Assembly (NCBI RefSeq): GCF_963678635.1
Contig: NC_087063.1
Location: 48,059,220-48,123,219, forward strand
DNA length: 64,000 nt
Direction: 5' to 3'
Origin: Symsagittifera roscoffensis
Taxonomy: Eukaryota; Xenacoelomorpha; Acoela; Convolutidae
The notes under the pieces were generated by a model. The model searched no databases, was not told the origin of the DNA, and saw nothing but the letters and a program-made list of their open reading frames with translations. A program made the position numbers and the translations under genes. Positions 35,020 to 45,690 of this stretch are shown here, in pieces; the stretch's first letter is position 1; each line of letters begins with the position of its first letter.

Positions 35020-37350
35020 GCGCAACCGGTTTATTCGATTGAATTTTTCATCTCATATTTGATAGTATAGTTTTTAAGAAATCAAAAAAATTCTAAAGTG
35101 GTCAAAGTTCAAAAACTTGAGAATAAAAAAACCGACTTTTTTTTTGCTAGAAACAAGTAGTGACCGGTTTCCCGATTGAACGCTTAACCTAATAAATGGC
35201 ACGGTAATTTCGAGTAAAAAAACTTCGAAAAAACGTTCGAAGTTTCAAACTTTCACTTGTTTGAAGGCCGTAACTTTTCTGAAAAAACTGGGAATGGCAA
35301 ATTTTAAAGTAAACTTTCATTCGCCTGTTGTGTTTGATTAAGAAATGATATCAAAATTCGCAGAGTAGTTATGGAGAAAAACGAAAAAAGGAAAAAAGAT
35401 GAACAAATCAGATAGTTCATAGATTTTCTTTTAAGAAAAAAGTCGGCTTAGCCGGCCCATGCAGCAAAGAATCACCCAACCTGTATTTCAATTCGAGGGC
35501 CGTAATTTAGAGTGTCAAAAAACATTTGCCGTAGTCAGGTATGAAAAGGAGCTTCCCACAACCCGATTTTCGGATTGAACTCAAAATCCCAGATATGGGA
35601 AATTTTTTTTCTGTAACTTTTTTGACATTTCGGAAAACGATAAATTTGTTGTGTAAAACTTGGCTGCTAATGCAGGGAATTCTCACTACCCTTTGTCTCA
35701 AATTGAACGCACAACTTCAGGTTTCGAAGGTCAGTTTTTGATAAATGAAAACAAAACACGCAAATCAAAATAAAAAAATTCACTATTTTGAAGGCCATAA
35801 TTTGGTGTAAAAAAATTTAGTCGTAGCCGCTTGTGGAGGAGAGCTTTTCAAATCCACACTTTTCAATGAAACAAAAATTTCAGATTTGGTAGATAACTTT
35901 TGAGAAAACGAATTGAAAAAAAACATTGGTCGAAAATAAATTTCAAATGTTGAAAAATCAAGGTTAAACGAAACTTTCTTATGTCTCGATAAAAAACATC
36001 GATAAAAAACATCTAGGGGCCAATCTAAAGCTGAAGATAGGTGTTTGATAATAAGTAACTTTGCTATAATGATAGGGAACTAAAATGTTATTTCAAAAAT
36101 TGGACTTTGACTTTGGAGTTTAAAAATTTTGACATCGTCAATTTTCTCGAGATAAAAATACTTAAAAATTCGCCAATTCTGAAGGTAATAATATCGCAAC
36201 CGGTTCTTCCAATTGAAGGTTTGGCTTTTTTTCGTTCAACCCCCCCCCCCCACCTCACTCAAACATGATTTTTATGGTCTAACGAGTTGTTTTACAAGGT
36301 TAATTATCAAGACCAAATATGTTTGTCATGGCCTAATTAGTCTGCATGCCAATTTTCATGACAATCGGACAAAGTGAACAGTAACTTCAAATATAAAAAT
36401 TTGCAGGTGGGGTGAAAAGGAAAAAGAGCCGTAGTTTTCACCTCTGTTTTGATGGAGTAAATTAAAAAAACTCAAAATATTTCCAAAATTTAATCAGAAG
36501 TTCTATAAAAACGTTCAAAAGAGTTCTCAAAACTAAGCAAATTTTGCGCTAAGTCAAAATGTTGCCAAAAAACTGCCCAAGCTTCAATACATTGACTTCT
36601 TTGAAGGCCACAACTTTTTTAAACAAAGTCAGCATTGCTAATTATAAACGTAGGCGTTCAACAACCAGTTGTTCTGATTAAAACTATCATATCGTATTTG
36701 GCAGGATAGATAGCGAGAAAAGTCCAAAAAAGTTCAACAAACCAAAAAATTGACAGTTCCGAGAATCATAGCATTTTTGGTTGAAAAATCGGGCGTAGCC
36801 GCTTATGCAGAAGGCATTCGCGCAACCTGTAATTTCTATTGAACCCAAAATCTCAGACTTCGGCGCTTAGTTTTCACGAAAATTCGAAAAAAAACTTCAA
36901 CAAAAAACGGTCGAAAAATCAAAAGTTTGACTTGTCCAAGAGCCATAACTTTTGGTGTCAGAAAAACTCGGGTGCATTCGGCCGAGCAAACGAGCTTCTC
37001 ACAAACCGTTCCTTTGGATTGAACCCAAAATTTCAGATATGGCAGAATAGTTTTTGAAATTATTCAAAAAGTTTAAAAAACGACCAAAAAAAACAAAAAC
37101 TTGACTTTTCCGAGGGCGAGATTTTTTGGTGGAAAAATTTTTGTAGGCGCCCGCTAAAACATGTGAGCTTCCCATCACCCATTATCTCTATTGAACCCAC
37201 AATATCAGATTTGAAAGGCTTGTTTTTGAAAAAAAAACGAAGACTCACAAAACGGTCAGATTTCAAAAACCTATGTGTAAAAATTTTTGGGTGCAGCAAA
37301 GTAAGCTGGGAGCTTTCCAGAACATTCTACTCAATGAAACTAAAAAATCA
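35020..37350 (+). repeat. Diverged ~140-180 bp tandem repeats inside E1
   Basis: The text ttgaacccaaaat(c/t)tcag recurs at about 36838 and 37018, then as ttgaacccacaatatcag at about 37191, then as caatgaaactaaaaaatcag at about 37330, giving spacings near 180, 172 and 140 bp. Each unit also has a ccataacttttggtgt-type segment and an acggtc(a/g)aaaa segment. Weaker units can be followed back to about 35020. Further copies lie at 39120-39800 and 57770-58830. Confidence 0.65.
36240..36430 (+). repeat. Partial copy of the G/C-tract MITE-like element
   Basis: A run of C followed by text closely matching 22104-22297 (tatggtctaacgagt, gtctgcatg, aatttgcaggtggggtg). Only the right half is present, inserted within the tandem-repeat zone. 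Confidence 0.6.
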
Positions 37351-37589
37351 GATTCAAAAATATGGGGTAAAAATTCCTCCAGAGACTTTTTCGAAGGCTG
37401 TGGACAGAGAGGTTAAGAGAAAAGAGACTATAGAGGAGCATGCAGGCACAAAAAGGATTAGGCGGTCTTTCAATTGATAACGCTTTTTTTGGAAATCTGA
37501 AAAAGTTTCTGAGAAAAACTTAAATTCTGCCAAAATAATTGGAAATAATTTACTATTACGAAAAAAAAAAGAAATTTCAACGAACCGAT

Positions 37590-39115
37590 TAGTAAACGAG
37601 CAATCAATTTGGGAGTGCGGAGGGGAGTGTTAAATTTGTGTTTCCCTTGAAACTACCCAAAATTAGGTCACTGAGCCGATAAAAATTAGGACGGAATAAC
37701 TTGTGCCGACGAAATTTTTTAGCAAAACAAAAAAAAACAAAGAAGGAAGTACGAAGTCAAGGTATGTAAAAAAACAAAATCTACGAGTAAATCAAATACC
37801 TCTAACAACATTAAAACAAGGCGCACAGCAATAAACAACGATTCCAAGATGTGACAAGTAAGCCGAAAACAGAAAAGCAAACAAATAATTGGCAGAAAAA
37901 TCTTTCCAGAGAAAAAATTATAAACGAAGTCAAGGTTAGTAGAAACACAAAGAGCAGGAGTAAGGATCACATAAAAAGCAACCAAAATGAAACTGAAGTC
38001 AGCAAAAAACTCCAGGATGTGGCAACTAAGCCGACAAAACAAAAGCAGAAAGATAAATAGCCAACAAAATTTAGAAACGAAACACTTCCCATTTGAAAAA
38101 AAAAAACAAACGAGCCCTGCTCAGATTCGAACCCAGGACCTTTACTATCTCAGACGTATTAGTTACCTTAAGACTAAATGAGCCTGAGAAATTCGAATTC
38201 ATTTTGAAACAAGTTACCAAGTGATTCTGTTAAACAAGTTGTTAACCAGAAAAATAACCTATAAATTCCAGTTTGATAAGGCTTGCTACTCGCAAGCGTA
38301 AATATCGGTTGATTATACCCCCGCAGACTTTTTCGAAGGGGAGCAGGAGAGTATGCCTGCATAAAAAGATGTTGGCGGTCTTTCGATGGATACCATTTTT
38401 TGAAAATTGGTAGATGGGTTTTGGCAAAAAGTGATAAAGTTTTCGAAGCGTCTAAAAAAAACAAAAAAAACATCCATACAATTTAATAATAGTATTTTCT
38501 TTCAAACAGGAAATCTAGGCAAAGATGCCAAAAAAGAAAATTTGAACTCAAACTAGCAACTGAACACATCTTACGAACCGGAAATACGGTCGACAATTTT
38601 TGAGCAGACACCAGTTGAGGCGAATGAAAACCGATTTTTTAAAAAACCTTTAAGAAATTCAAGTCTACCCTGAAAATACTCTAAAATAACTGATATCCAC
38701 CCAGTAGTTAAATAAGACTTTTCATGAAATTGAGCTTGTCAGCTGTATAGCAGCATCATGACATTCAACTGATTCTGTTAAAGTAGCTGTTAACACGAAA
38801 AGTCTACATTCCGATTTTATAATGCTTGCTAGTCGGAAGCGTAAAGATAATTCATGTTTCTAGTGATTTATGGTACAATATGAAGAGCTAAATGTATGAC
38901 ACTTCAAAATATTTACAAAGAATAAAAATTTACGAAAGCTCTCCCTCATATAGCTATCAAATTTATCATTAAGCTTAGCTTTATATCCTTTGTAGAGATT
39001 CGTCATTTGGATTACAAGTAAGTTGATTCTTGCTGATCTTCTTTGAATAACACCTGTGAAGCTATTTGTCAAACTGACTGTATAAAAAATTGGTTTTTAT
39101 CGCTGTTTGGGAAAA
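37590..39115 (+). repeat. Duplicated 1.5-kb block, copy D1
   Basis: This block matches 40785-42312 almost throughout at an offset of about 3.19 kb: a ggggagtgttaaatttgtg segment, lysine-codon-rich A-rich text, a tRNA-like segment, the terminal hairpin, a ccccgcagactttttcgaagg segment, and a 3' module with atgctatttgtcaaactgac-type text. The 3' module alone recurs at 40215-40605. Confidence 0.75.
38111..38183 (-). other. tRNA-like segment in E1
   Basis: On the minus strand a GGTTCGAATC B-box-like motif follows an A-box-like AGTCTTAAGG at tRNA spacing. Close relatives lie at 41301-41372, 55355-55424 and 59357-59402 (partial). The arms do not fold well, so it is not called as a tRNA gene. Confidence 0.5.
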
Positions 39116-40130
39116 ATCTGGTAAAACAAAAAACGCAAATCAAAATCAAAATTTCACTATAAAAGCCGCTTACGCAGAAGGCATTCACGCAACCTGCACT
39201 TTCTATTGATACCAAAATCTCAGACTTGGGCGCTTAGTTCTCCAGAAAATTCAAAAAAAAACTTCAACAAAAAACGGTCAAAAAATCAAAAATTTGACTT
39301 GTCCAAGAGCCATAACTTTTGGTGTCAAAAAAATTCGGGTGTATTCAGCCGAGCAAATGAGCTTTCCACAACCCGTTCCCTTGGATTGAACCCAAAATTT
39401 CAGATATGGCAGGATAGTTTTTGAAATTATTCAAAAAAATTAAAAAACGCCCAAAAAACAATAACTTGACTTTTCCGAGGGCGGGATTTTTTGGTGTACA
39501 ATTTTTGTAGGTGGCCGCTAAAACAGGTGAGCTTACCATTACCCATTATCCCTATTGAACACGCAATATCAGATTTGAGTGGCCAGTTTTTGAAAAAAAC
39601 CAAAAAGACTAACAAAACGGTATGATATCAAAAATCCGACTTTCCGAGGGCCATAAATTTATGTTTAAAAAATTTTGGGTGTAGCAAAGTACGGTGGGAG
39701 TTTTCCAGAACATTCTACTCAATGAAACTAAAAAATCAGATTGGAGAGGGGTCGTTTTTGAGAAACCGAAAAAATCAAAAATATGGGGTAAAAATTCCTC
39801 CAGAGACTTTTTCGAAGGATGTGGACAGAGAGGTTAAGAGAAAAGAGACTATAGCGGAGCATGCAGGCACGCAAAGGAGTAGGCGGTCTTTCAATTGATA
39901 ACGCTTTTTTGGAAATCAGAAAAAGTTTCTGAGAAAAACTTCAATTTTCCAATATAATGGGAAATGATTCAAACTAGTTGTAAACACGAAAAAGTCTTCA
40001 TACCGATTTTATAACGCTTGCTAATCGGAAGCGTAAAGATAAATCGCGTTTCTAGTGATTCAAGGTACAATATGAAAAATTAAATTCATGAAACTTCGAA
40101 AAATTCACTGGGAATAAAAATTTAGAAAGC
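39116..40130 (+). repeat. Tandem-repeat zone and element relic
   Basis: 39120-39800 repeats the ~175-bp units of 36835-37350 closely (for example ggtgtcaaaaaaattcgggtg), then the ccagagactttttcgaagg segment at about 39800. A hairpin-like cgcttgctaatcggaagcg lies at about 40016-40034. This shows a segmental duplication of the E1 right half. Confidence 0.6.
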
Positions 40131-40131
40131 G

Positions 40132-40158
40132 CTCTCTCTCTCTCTCTCTCTCTCTCTC
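40132..40158 (+). repeat. (CT)n microsatellite
   Basis: About 13 consecutive CT dinucleotides. Confidence 0.9.
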
Positions 40159-40214
40159 ATCTAGCCAAAGGATTTCATCATCAAGCCTAGTTTTAGATCC
40201 TTTTGTAGATATTA

Positions 40215-40605
40215 GTATATCCAGCCAGTATTTACATGAGAGTTTTCATGAAATTGAGCCTGTCAGCTGTATAGCAGCATCATGACATTCAACTGATTCT
40301 GTTAAAGTAGCTGTTAACACGAAAAGTCTATATTCCGATTTTATAATGCTTGCTAGTCGGAAGCGTAAAGATAATTCATGTTTCTAGTGATTTATGGTAC
40401 AATATGAAGAGCTAAATGTATGACACTTCAAAATATTTACAAAGAATAAAAATTTACGAAAGCTCTCCCTCATATAGCTATCAAATTTATCATTAAGCTT
40501 AGCTTTATATCCTTTGTAGAGATTCGTCATTTGGATTACAAGTAATTTGATTCTTGCTGATCTTCTGTTGAATGTCACCTGTGAAGCGTTTTTTCAAACT
40601 GGCCG
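40215..40605 (+). repeat. Third copy of the D1/D2 3' module
   Basis: Nearly identical to 38715-39080 and 41895-42265, including cagctgtatagcagcatcatg and the reverse-strand frame with MTNLYKGYKAKLNDKF. The high identity points to recent copying or conversion among the three. Confidence 0.75.
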
Positions 40606-40784
40606 TAAAAAAGATTGGTTTAAAAAGACTAAAGTGGAGTATGCAGGCAGGCACACAAAGTAGTAGGCGGTCTTTCAATTGCTAACCCTTTTTTGAAAAT
40701 CAGAAATTTGAGAAAAATTTAAATTCTTCCAAAATATTTGGAAATAATTTTCCATTACGAAAAACAATGAAATTTCAACAAATC

Positions 40785-42312
40785 GATTAGTAAACGAGCA
40801 ATCAATTTGAGAGTGCAGAGGGGAGTGTTAAATTTGTGTTTCCCTTGAAACTGCCCAAAAATAGGTCACTGAGCCGATAAAAATTAGGACCAAATAATTT
40901 GTGCCGACGAACTTTTTTTAGCAAAACAAAAAAAAAACAAAGAAGGAAGTACGAAGTCAAAGTAAGTAAAATAACAAATTCTCCGAGTAAATCAAATACT
41001 TCTAACAACATTAACACAAGCAAAAAACAACGATTCCAAGATGTGAAAAGTAAGCCGAAAACAGATAAGCAGACAAATAATTGTCAGAAAAAGTCTTTCG
41101 AGAGAAAAAATTCTAAACGAAGTCAAGGCTAGTAGAAATGCAAAGGGCAAGAGTAAATAATCACATAAAAAGCAACCAAAATGAAACTGAAGTCAGCAAA
41201 AAAAACTCCAGGATGTGGCAACTAAGCCGACAAAACATAAGCAGACAAATAAATAGCCAACAAATTTTAGAAACGAAACACTTCCCATTTGAAAAAAACG
41301 GGCCCAGCTCTGATTCGAACCCAGGACCTTCACTATCTCAGGCGTATTAGTTACCTTCAGACTAAATGAGCACTAGAAATTTGAATTCATTTCGAAACAA
41401 GGTACCAAGTGATTCTGTTTAACAAGTTGTTAACCCGAAAAAAAACCTATAAATTCCGGTTTGATAATGCTTGCTACTCGCAAGCGTAAAAATCGGTAAA
41501 ATATTCCCCCGCTGACTTTTTCGAAGGGGAGCAGGAGAGTATGCCTGCATACAAAGATGTTGGCAGTCTTTCGATGGATACTCTTTTTTGAAATTTGGTG
41601 GATGGGTTTTTGAGAAAAAAAAAACTATAATTTTTTTGCAAAGTGATAAAGTTTTCCAAAGCGCCTCAAAAAAGCAAAAAAAAACAAATCCATGCAATTT
41701 CATAACACTATTTTTTATCAAACAGGAAATCAAGGCAAACATGCCAAGCAGGAAAGTTTAAACTCAAATTAGCATCTGAACACAACTTACGAACCTACTT
41801 TGAGCAGACACCAGTTGAGGCGAATAAAAACCAATTTTTTAAAAAACCGTCAAGACATTCAAGTCACCCCTGAAAATACTCTGTAATAACTGATATCCAG
41901 CCAGTATTTAAATGAGAGTTTTCATGAAATTGAGCCTGTCAGCTGTATAGCAGCATCATGACATTCAACTGATTCTGTTAAAGTAGCTGTTAACACGAAA
42001 AGTCTACATTCCGATTTTATAATGCTTGCTAGTCGGAAGCGTAAAGATAATTCATGTTTCTAGTGATTTATGGTACAATATGAAAAGAGCTAAATGTATG
42101 ACACTTCAAAATATTTACAAAGAATAAAAATTTACGAAAGCTCTCCCTCATATAGCTATCAAATTTATCATTAAGCTTAGCTTTATATCCTTTGTAGAGA
42201 TTCGTCATTTGGATTACAAGTAAGTTGATTCTTGCTGATCTTCTTTGAATAACACCTGTGAAGCTATTTGTCAAACTGACTATATAAAAAATTGGTTTTT
42301 ATCGCTGTTTGG
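40785..42312 (+). repeat. Duplicated 1.5-kb block, copy D2
   Basis: Partner of D1 at 37590-39115. It includes a tRNA-like segment at 41301-41372 and a terminal hairpin at 41469-41485. It differs by small indels and substitutions. Confidence 0.75.
41301..41372 (-). other. tRNA-like segment in D2
   Basis: On the minus strand TAGTCTGAAGG approximates an A-box and GGTTCGAATCA approximates a B-box, each one base from consensus. The cloverleaf is poor. Same family as 38111-38183. Confidence 0.5.
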
Positions 42313-42726
42313 AAAAATTCTTGTTGCCATTGCCATTTTTTCAGGCTGGGTAATGAAGGCATGACGCAATGAATTCAAAAACAAATAAAATTCAAACGCA
42401 AGAAATCTAAGTTGAGCCCGACAAAAACTACGACGACCTATTTTCATACGTTCATAAACAATTAATCAAAAAATATTCCAAAATATCTTAATTTCAAAGA
42501 CAATATAGATTGGATATTCTTGATATCAATTTCAAACAACCAAAACTAAGAATTGCTGAATTGAGCTCCAAATAGATGATTCGGACTTAGAGCATTCGGA
42601 CTTAGAGCAAATGCATTTTTAAATTATCTTATAATTTTCTCAGGTTCATCCTCCTACCTATTTACCAATAGGAAAAGTATTTTTGCTTTAAGAAGGTCTG
42701 GTTCGCATTAAGAAACACTTGGTCTC
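42313..42726. other. Spacer, no feature recognised
   Basis: AT-rich sequence without coding or repeat structure that I can identify. Confidence 0.4.
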
Positions 42727-42993
42727 GCTACAAACAGTGTTGGCTGATTTAAATCAATTGATTTAAATCAACAGTAAAAATCCGATTTAAATCAAGATTT
42801 AAATCAAAGCCTTTATGGTTGATTTATTTCTAGTGTAAATTGAAATTTTGTATTTCTCGTTTTTATATTAAGCGGAAGCATCAATCCCTCTAGCGGTTGA
42901 GACAGCAATTTGAATACACGTTAAATTACAATTTAATACATTGTTCAGCGTGCTCTCTTTCAGATTTGTGTTATTTTCGTGACTAATCTTAAC

Positions 42994-43362
42994 ATGCCTG
43001 GACCAGGACGTAACGCAAACTCCGTGTGGGATCATTTTACTAAATCAACCAAGGTATGTTTTAATTCTTAATTCATATATCACATTAATAAATCAAATTT
43101 TATAACCAAGTATTTCTAATTCCATTTATTTCCATGTTCCTAATTTCTATATTTTAATTTACAGGAGGGAAACAAAGGAAACTGGGCTACGTGCAAACGG
43201 TGCGGCAAAGGACTCCAGGGTATCGTTTCGCGGCTTTTGAAGCATCGTGAAGTATGCAATGACGATCAAGACCAGGGCAGCGGCATTCCGAAGAAGGTTC
43301 AGAAAACGGACAAAATCCAAACCAATATGAACCTGTTTACTTCTACCACCAGTGTATCCTGA
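42994..43362 (+). CDS. BED zinc-finger protein from hAT transposase N-terminus
   Basis: Exon 1 is 42994-43053 (20 codons, with VWDHFTK). An intron with gtatgt donor and ttacag acceptor follows, and exon 2 runs 43165-43362 to a TGA, giving about 85 residues. The BED-type finger is complete: an aromatic VWDHF start, NWATCKRCGKG with the two cysteines, and LLKHREVC supplying His and the final Cys. BED fingers bind DNA at hAT transposon ends. A finger-only product could compete with full transposase for binding, which is an inference. The hAT C-terminal domain follows in another frame after the stop. Confidence 0.6.
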
Positions 43363-43367
43363 GCTGT

Positions 43368-43502
43368 TCACCCTCAACGGCGGACCTGGAGAGAATTTTT
43401 TCAACCTACAGTTGGGTACATTCCAAGGAGCGCAATCGCCTAGGAGTGGAAAAATCAGCAAAGCTGGTTTTCGTTTTGAAAACCCTAAACATGTCCCGAT
43501 GA
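43368..43502 (+). pseudogene. hAT transposase C-terminal dimerisation segment
   Basis: A 44-codon stretch reads ADLERIFSTYSWVHSKERN and LGVEKSAKLVFVLK, the conserved hATC signature, then a TGA at 43500. It is one base out of frame with the BED exon, so it marks the right edge of the deletion that removed the catalytic core. Without a start codon of its own it is a relic. Confidence 0.8.
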
Positions 43503-43582
43503 TTGTGAAGTATTATATTATGCTTTCAAAGTGTATCATCTGCAATTATGAAATGTTGTGCAGTTAAAATGTTCTCCAGCTT

Positions 43583-43633
43583 ACACTGTAGGTGACTTTA
43601 CACTGTAGGTGACTTTACACTGTAGGTGACTTT
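43583..43633 (+). repeat. 17-bp tandem triplet in the hAT element
   Basis: Three exact copies of ACACTGTAGGTGACTTT directly before the right subterminal repeats. Its ACACTG matches part of the terminal inverted repeat. Confidence 0.9.
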
Positions 43634-43727
43634 GATTTAAATCAAAAAAATCCGATTTAAATCAAAAAAATCCGATTTTTTGATTTTTTAAATAAAAATC
43701 CGATTTTTTTCCAACACTGGCTACAAA

Positions 43728-44049
43728 TTACATGTCTATTGCAAAATAATAAAGCTTTTGAAACAGTAGTTTCACCTTATTGTTCCGACCATTTGAAAAA
43801 TGGGGAGGAGCATTGTATTCGAACGTTTTTTTTTGTTTTCCACGCAAAATCAGCTACCTCAAATAATCATTGAGTGACATATCAAATTAAAGCCCTTTCA
43901 GTCGTGATATGAACGGCGTTTAAAAATTATGAAAAAAGATTCCAAGTGTCGAGAAAAACCGGTTTGAAATTTTTGATCGAAACTCGAGCAAGTAAAGCAA
44001 GCAAGCACGCTTATTTATGCTTAATTTAGACCGTTTACAATAGCTTACT
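43728..44049. other. Spacer, no feature recognised
   Basis: AT-rich sequence between the hAT element and the next tandem array. No gene. Confidence 0.4.
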
Positions 44050-45690
44050 TATGCTTCATTTTCTATTTAACTGAAAATTAGTTTTTCGAGCGATTTATTG
44101 CCATTTTGGGAACCAAAAACAACAAAAATTTTTGGAAAATAATTTGAAAAAATTCGAATTTTTGTTTCTCTGGTCATTTTTCTTCAAAAACTGTTGTTCT
44201 GTGTGCCTTTATTACAATGACTGTCAAGTATGCTTAAACTATAGTCTCAAATCAGACCCTGTAATCACACCACGCAGAAAAAACTGCACTAAATTGAAAA
44301 AAAAACGTAGATTTTGAAGAACCATGGTTGTAACATCATGTGCTACTTGTACAGTAACCGGCGATTCTTGTTTTCATTTTCGCTACAGATTCAATGCTTG
44401 CTGCTCATCACCAACATGAGCAAATAACAGCTTTTTTGTAGAGAAATACACACAGAGGCGAAGCTTAATTTTCTTTTTAACTGAAAATTAGTTTTTCGAG
44501 CTTTTTATTGCCATTTTGGGAACCAAAAACAACAAAAAATTTCGGAAAATAATTTGAAAAAAATCGAATTTTTGTTTCTCTGGTCATTTTGCTTCAAAAA
44601 CTGTTGTTCTGTGTGCCTTTATTACAATGACTGTCAAGTATGCTTAAACTATAGTCTCAAATCAGACCCTGTAATCAAACCACGCAGAAAAAACTGCACT
44701 AAATTGAAAAATTGTAGATTTTGAAGAACCATGGTTGTAACATCATGTGCTACTTGTACAGTAACCGGCGATTCTTGTTTTCATTTTCGCTACAGATTCA
44801 ATGCTTGCTGCTCATCACCAACATGAGCAAATAACAGCTTTTTTGTAGAGAAATACACATAGAGGCGAAGCTTAATTTTCTTTTTAACTGAAAATTAGTT
44901 TTTCGAGCTTTTTATTGCCATTTTGGGAACCAAAAACAACAAAAAATTTCGGAAAATAATTTGAAAAAAATCGAATTTTTGTTTCTCTGGTCATTTTGCT
45001 TCAAAAACTGTTGTTCTGTGTGCCTTTATTACAATGACTGTCAAGTATGCTTAAACTATAGTCTCAAATCAGACCCTGTAATCACACCACGCAGAAAAAA
45101 CTGCACTAAATTGAAAAAAAAAACGTAGATTTTGAAGAACCATGGTTGTAACATCATGTGCTACTTGTACAGTAACCGGCGATTCTTGTTTTCATTTTCG
45201 CTACAGATTCAATGCTTGCTGCTCATCACCAACATGAGCAAATAACAGCTTTTTTGTAGAGAAATACACACAGAGGCGAAGCTTAATTTTCTTTTTAACT
45301 GAAAATTAGTTTTTCGAGCTTTTTATTGCCATTTTGGGAACCAAAAACAACAAAAAATTTCGGAAAATAATTTGAAAAAAATCGAATTTTTGTTTCTCTG
45401 GTCATTTTGCTTCAAAAACTGTTGTTCTGTGTGCCTTTATTACAATGACTGTCAAGTATGCTTAAACTATAGTCTCAAATCAGACCCTGTAATCACACCA
45501 CGCAGAAAAAACTGCACTAAATTGAAAAAAAACGTAGATTTTGAAGAACCATGGTTGTAACATCATGTGCTACTTGTACAGTAACCGGCGATTCTTGTTT
45601 TCATTTTCGCTACAGATTCAATGCTTGCTGCTCATCACCAACATGAGCAAATAACAGCTTTTTTGTAGAGAAATACACTTTTTTGTCTTT
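44050..45690 (+). repeat. ~410-bp tandem repeat, four copies
   Basis: The text ctgaaaattagtttttcgagc recurs at 44081, 44481, 44888 and 45299 (spacings 400, 407, 411). Copies 2-4 are nearly identical, differing mainly in A-run length. Copy 1 differs at its left edge. Each internal junction carries agaggcgaagctta, which matches the first bases of the hairpin-ended element head (aggcgaagcggagctt). The 61-codon frames in copies 1 and 4 are by-products. Confidence 0.85.

Larger units (their letters stand above)
34666..38298 (+). mobile_element. Hairpin-ended repeat element, long copy E1
   Basis: It begins with the head motif cgaagcggagcttcgcgccac and ends with a hairpin at 38281-38297 (GCTTGC and GCAAGC arms). 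The order is head, AT-rich leader with aaacctagagcccagc text, a diverged ~175-bp tandem-repeat zone, a segment with ccagagactttttcgaagg, a segment with ggggagtgttaaat, a minus-strand tRNA-like segment, and the terminal hairpin. The same order, shorter, recurs at 57551-59521. A G/C-tract MITE relative is embedded at about 36240-36430. No protein is encoded, so it depends on other elements. The class is unknown; Helentron-derived elements also have terminal hairpins and internal tandem repeats. Confidence 0.5.
42735..43719 (+). mobile_element. Internally deleted hAT transposon (985 bp)
   Basis: The ends are CAGTGTTGG and CCAACACTG inverted repeats. The element is flanked on both sides by GCTACAAA, an exact 8-bp target-site duplication (42727-42734 and 43720-43727) as expected for hAT. 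Subterminal TTGATTTAAATCAA palindromes repeat at both ends and are candidate transposase-binding sites. Inside are a BED zinc-finger exon pair and a C-terminal hAT dimerisation segment, but the catalytic DDE core between them is missing, so the copy cannot transpose by itself. Confidence 0.93.

Noticed and set aside
34666-38298. Helitron call for the hairpin-ended elements
   Set aside because: Terminal hairpins and internal tandem repeats fit, but I could not confirm TC/CTRR termini or an A-T insertion site, so the class is left open.
38860-42274. Minus-strand frame with MTNLYKGYKAKLNDKF repeated three times
   Set aside because: Copies are identical because the DNA block is recently duplicated. 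There is no motif, and the start and ends vary between copies.
44132-45560. Repeated ~61-codon frame with FLFLWSF and CCSVCLYYNDCQVC
   Set aside because: It is open only in copies 1 and 4 of the tandem repeat. Other copies are interrupted or lack the start, so there is no coding constraint.
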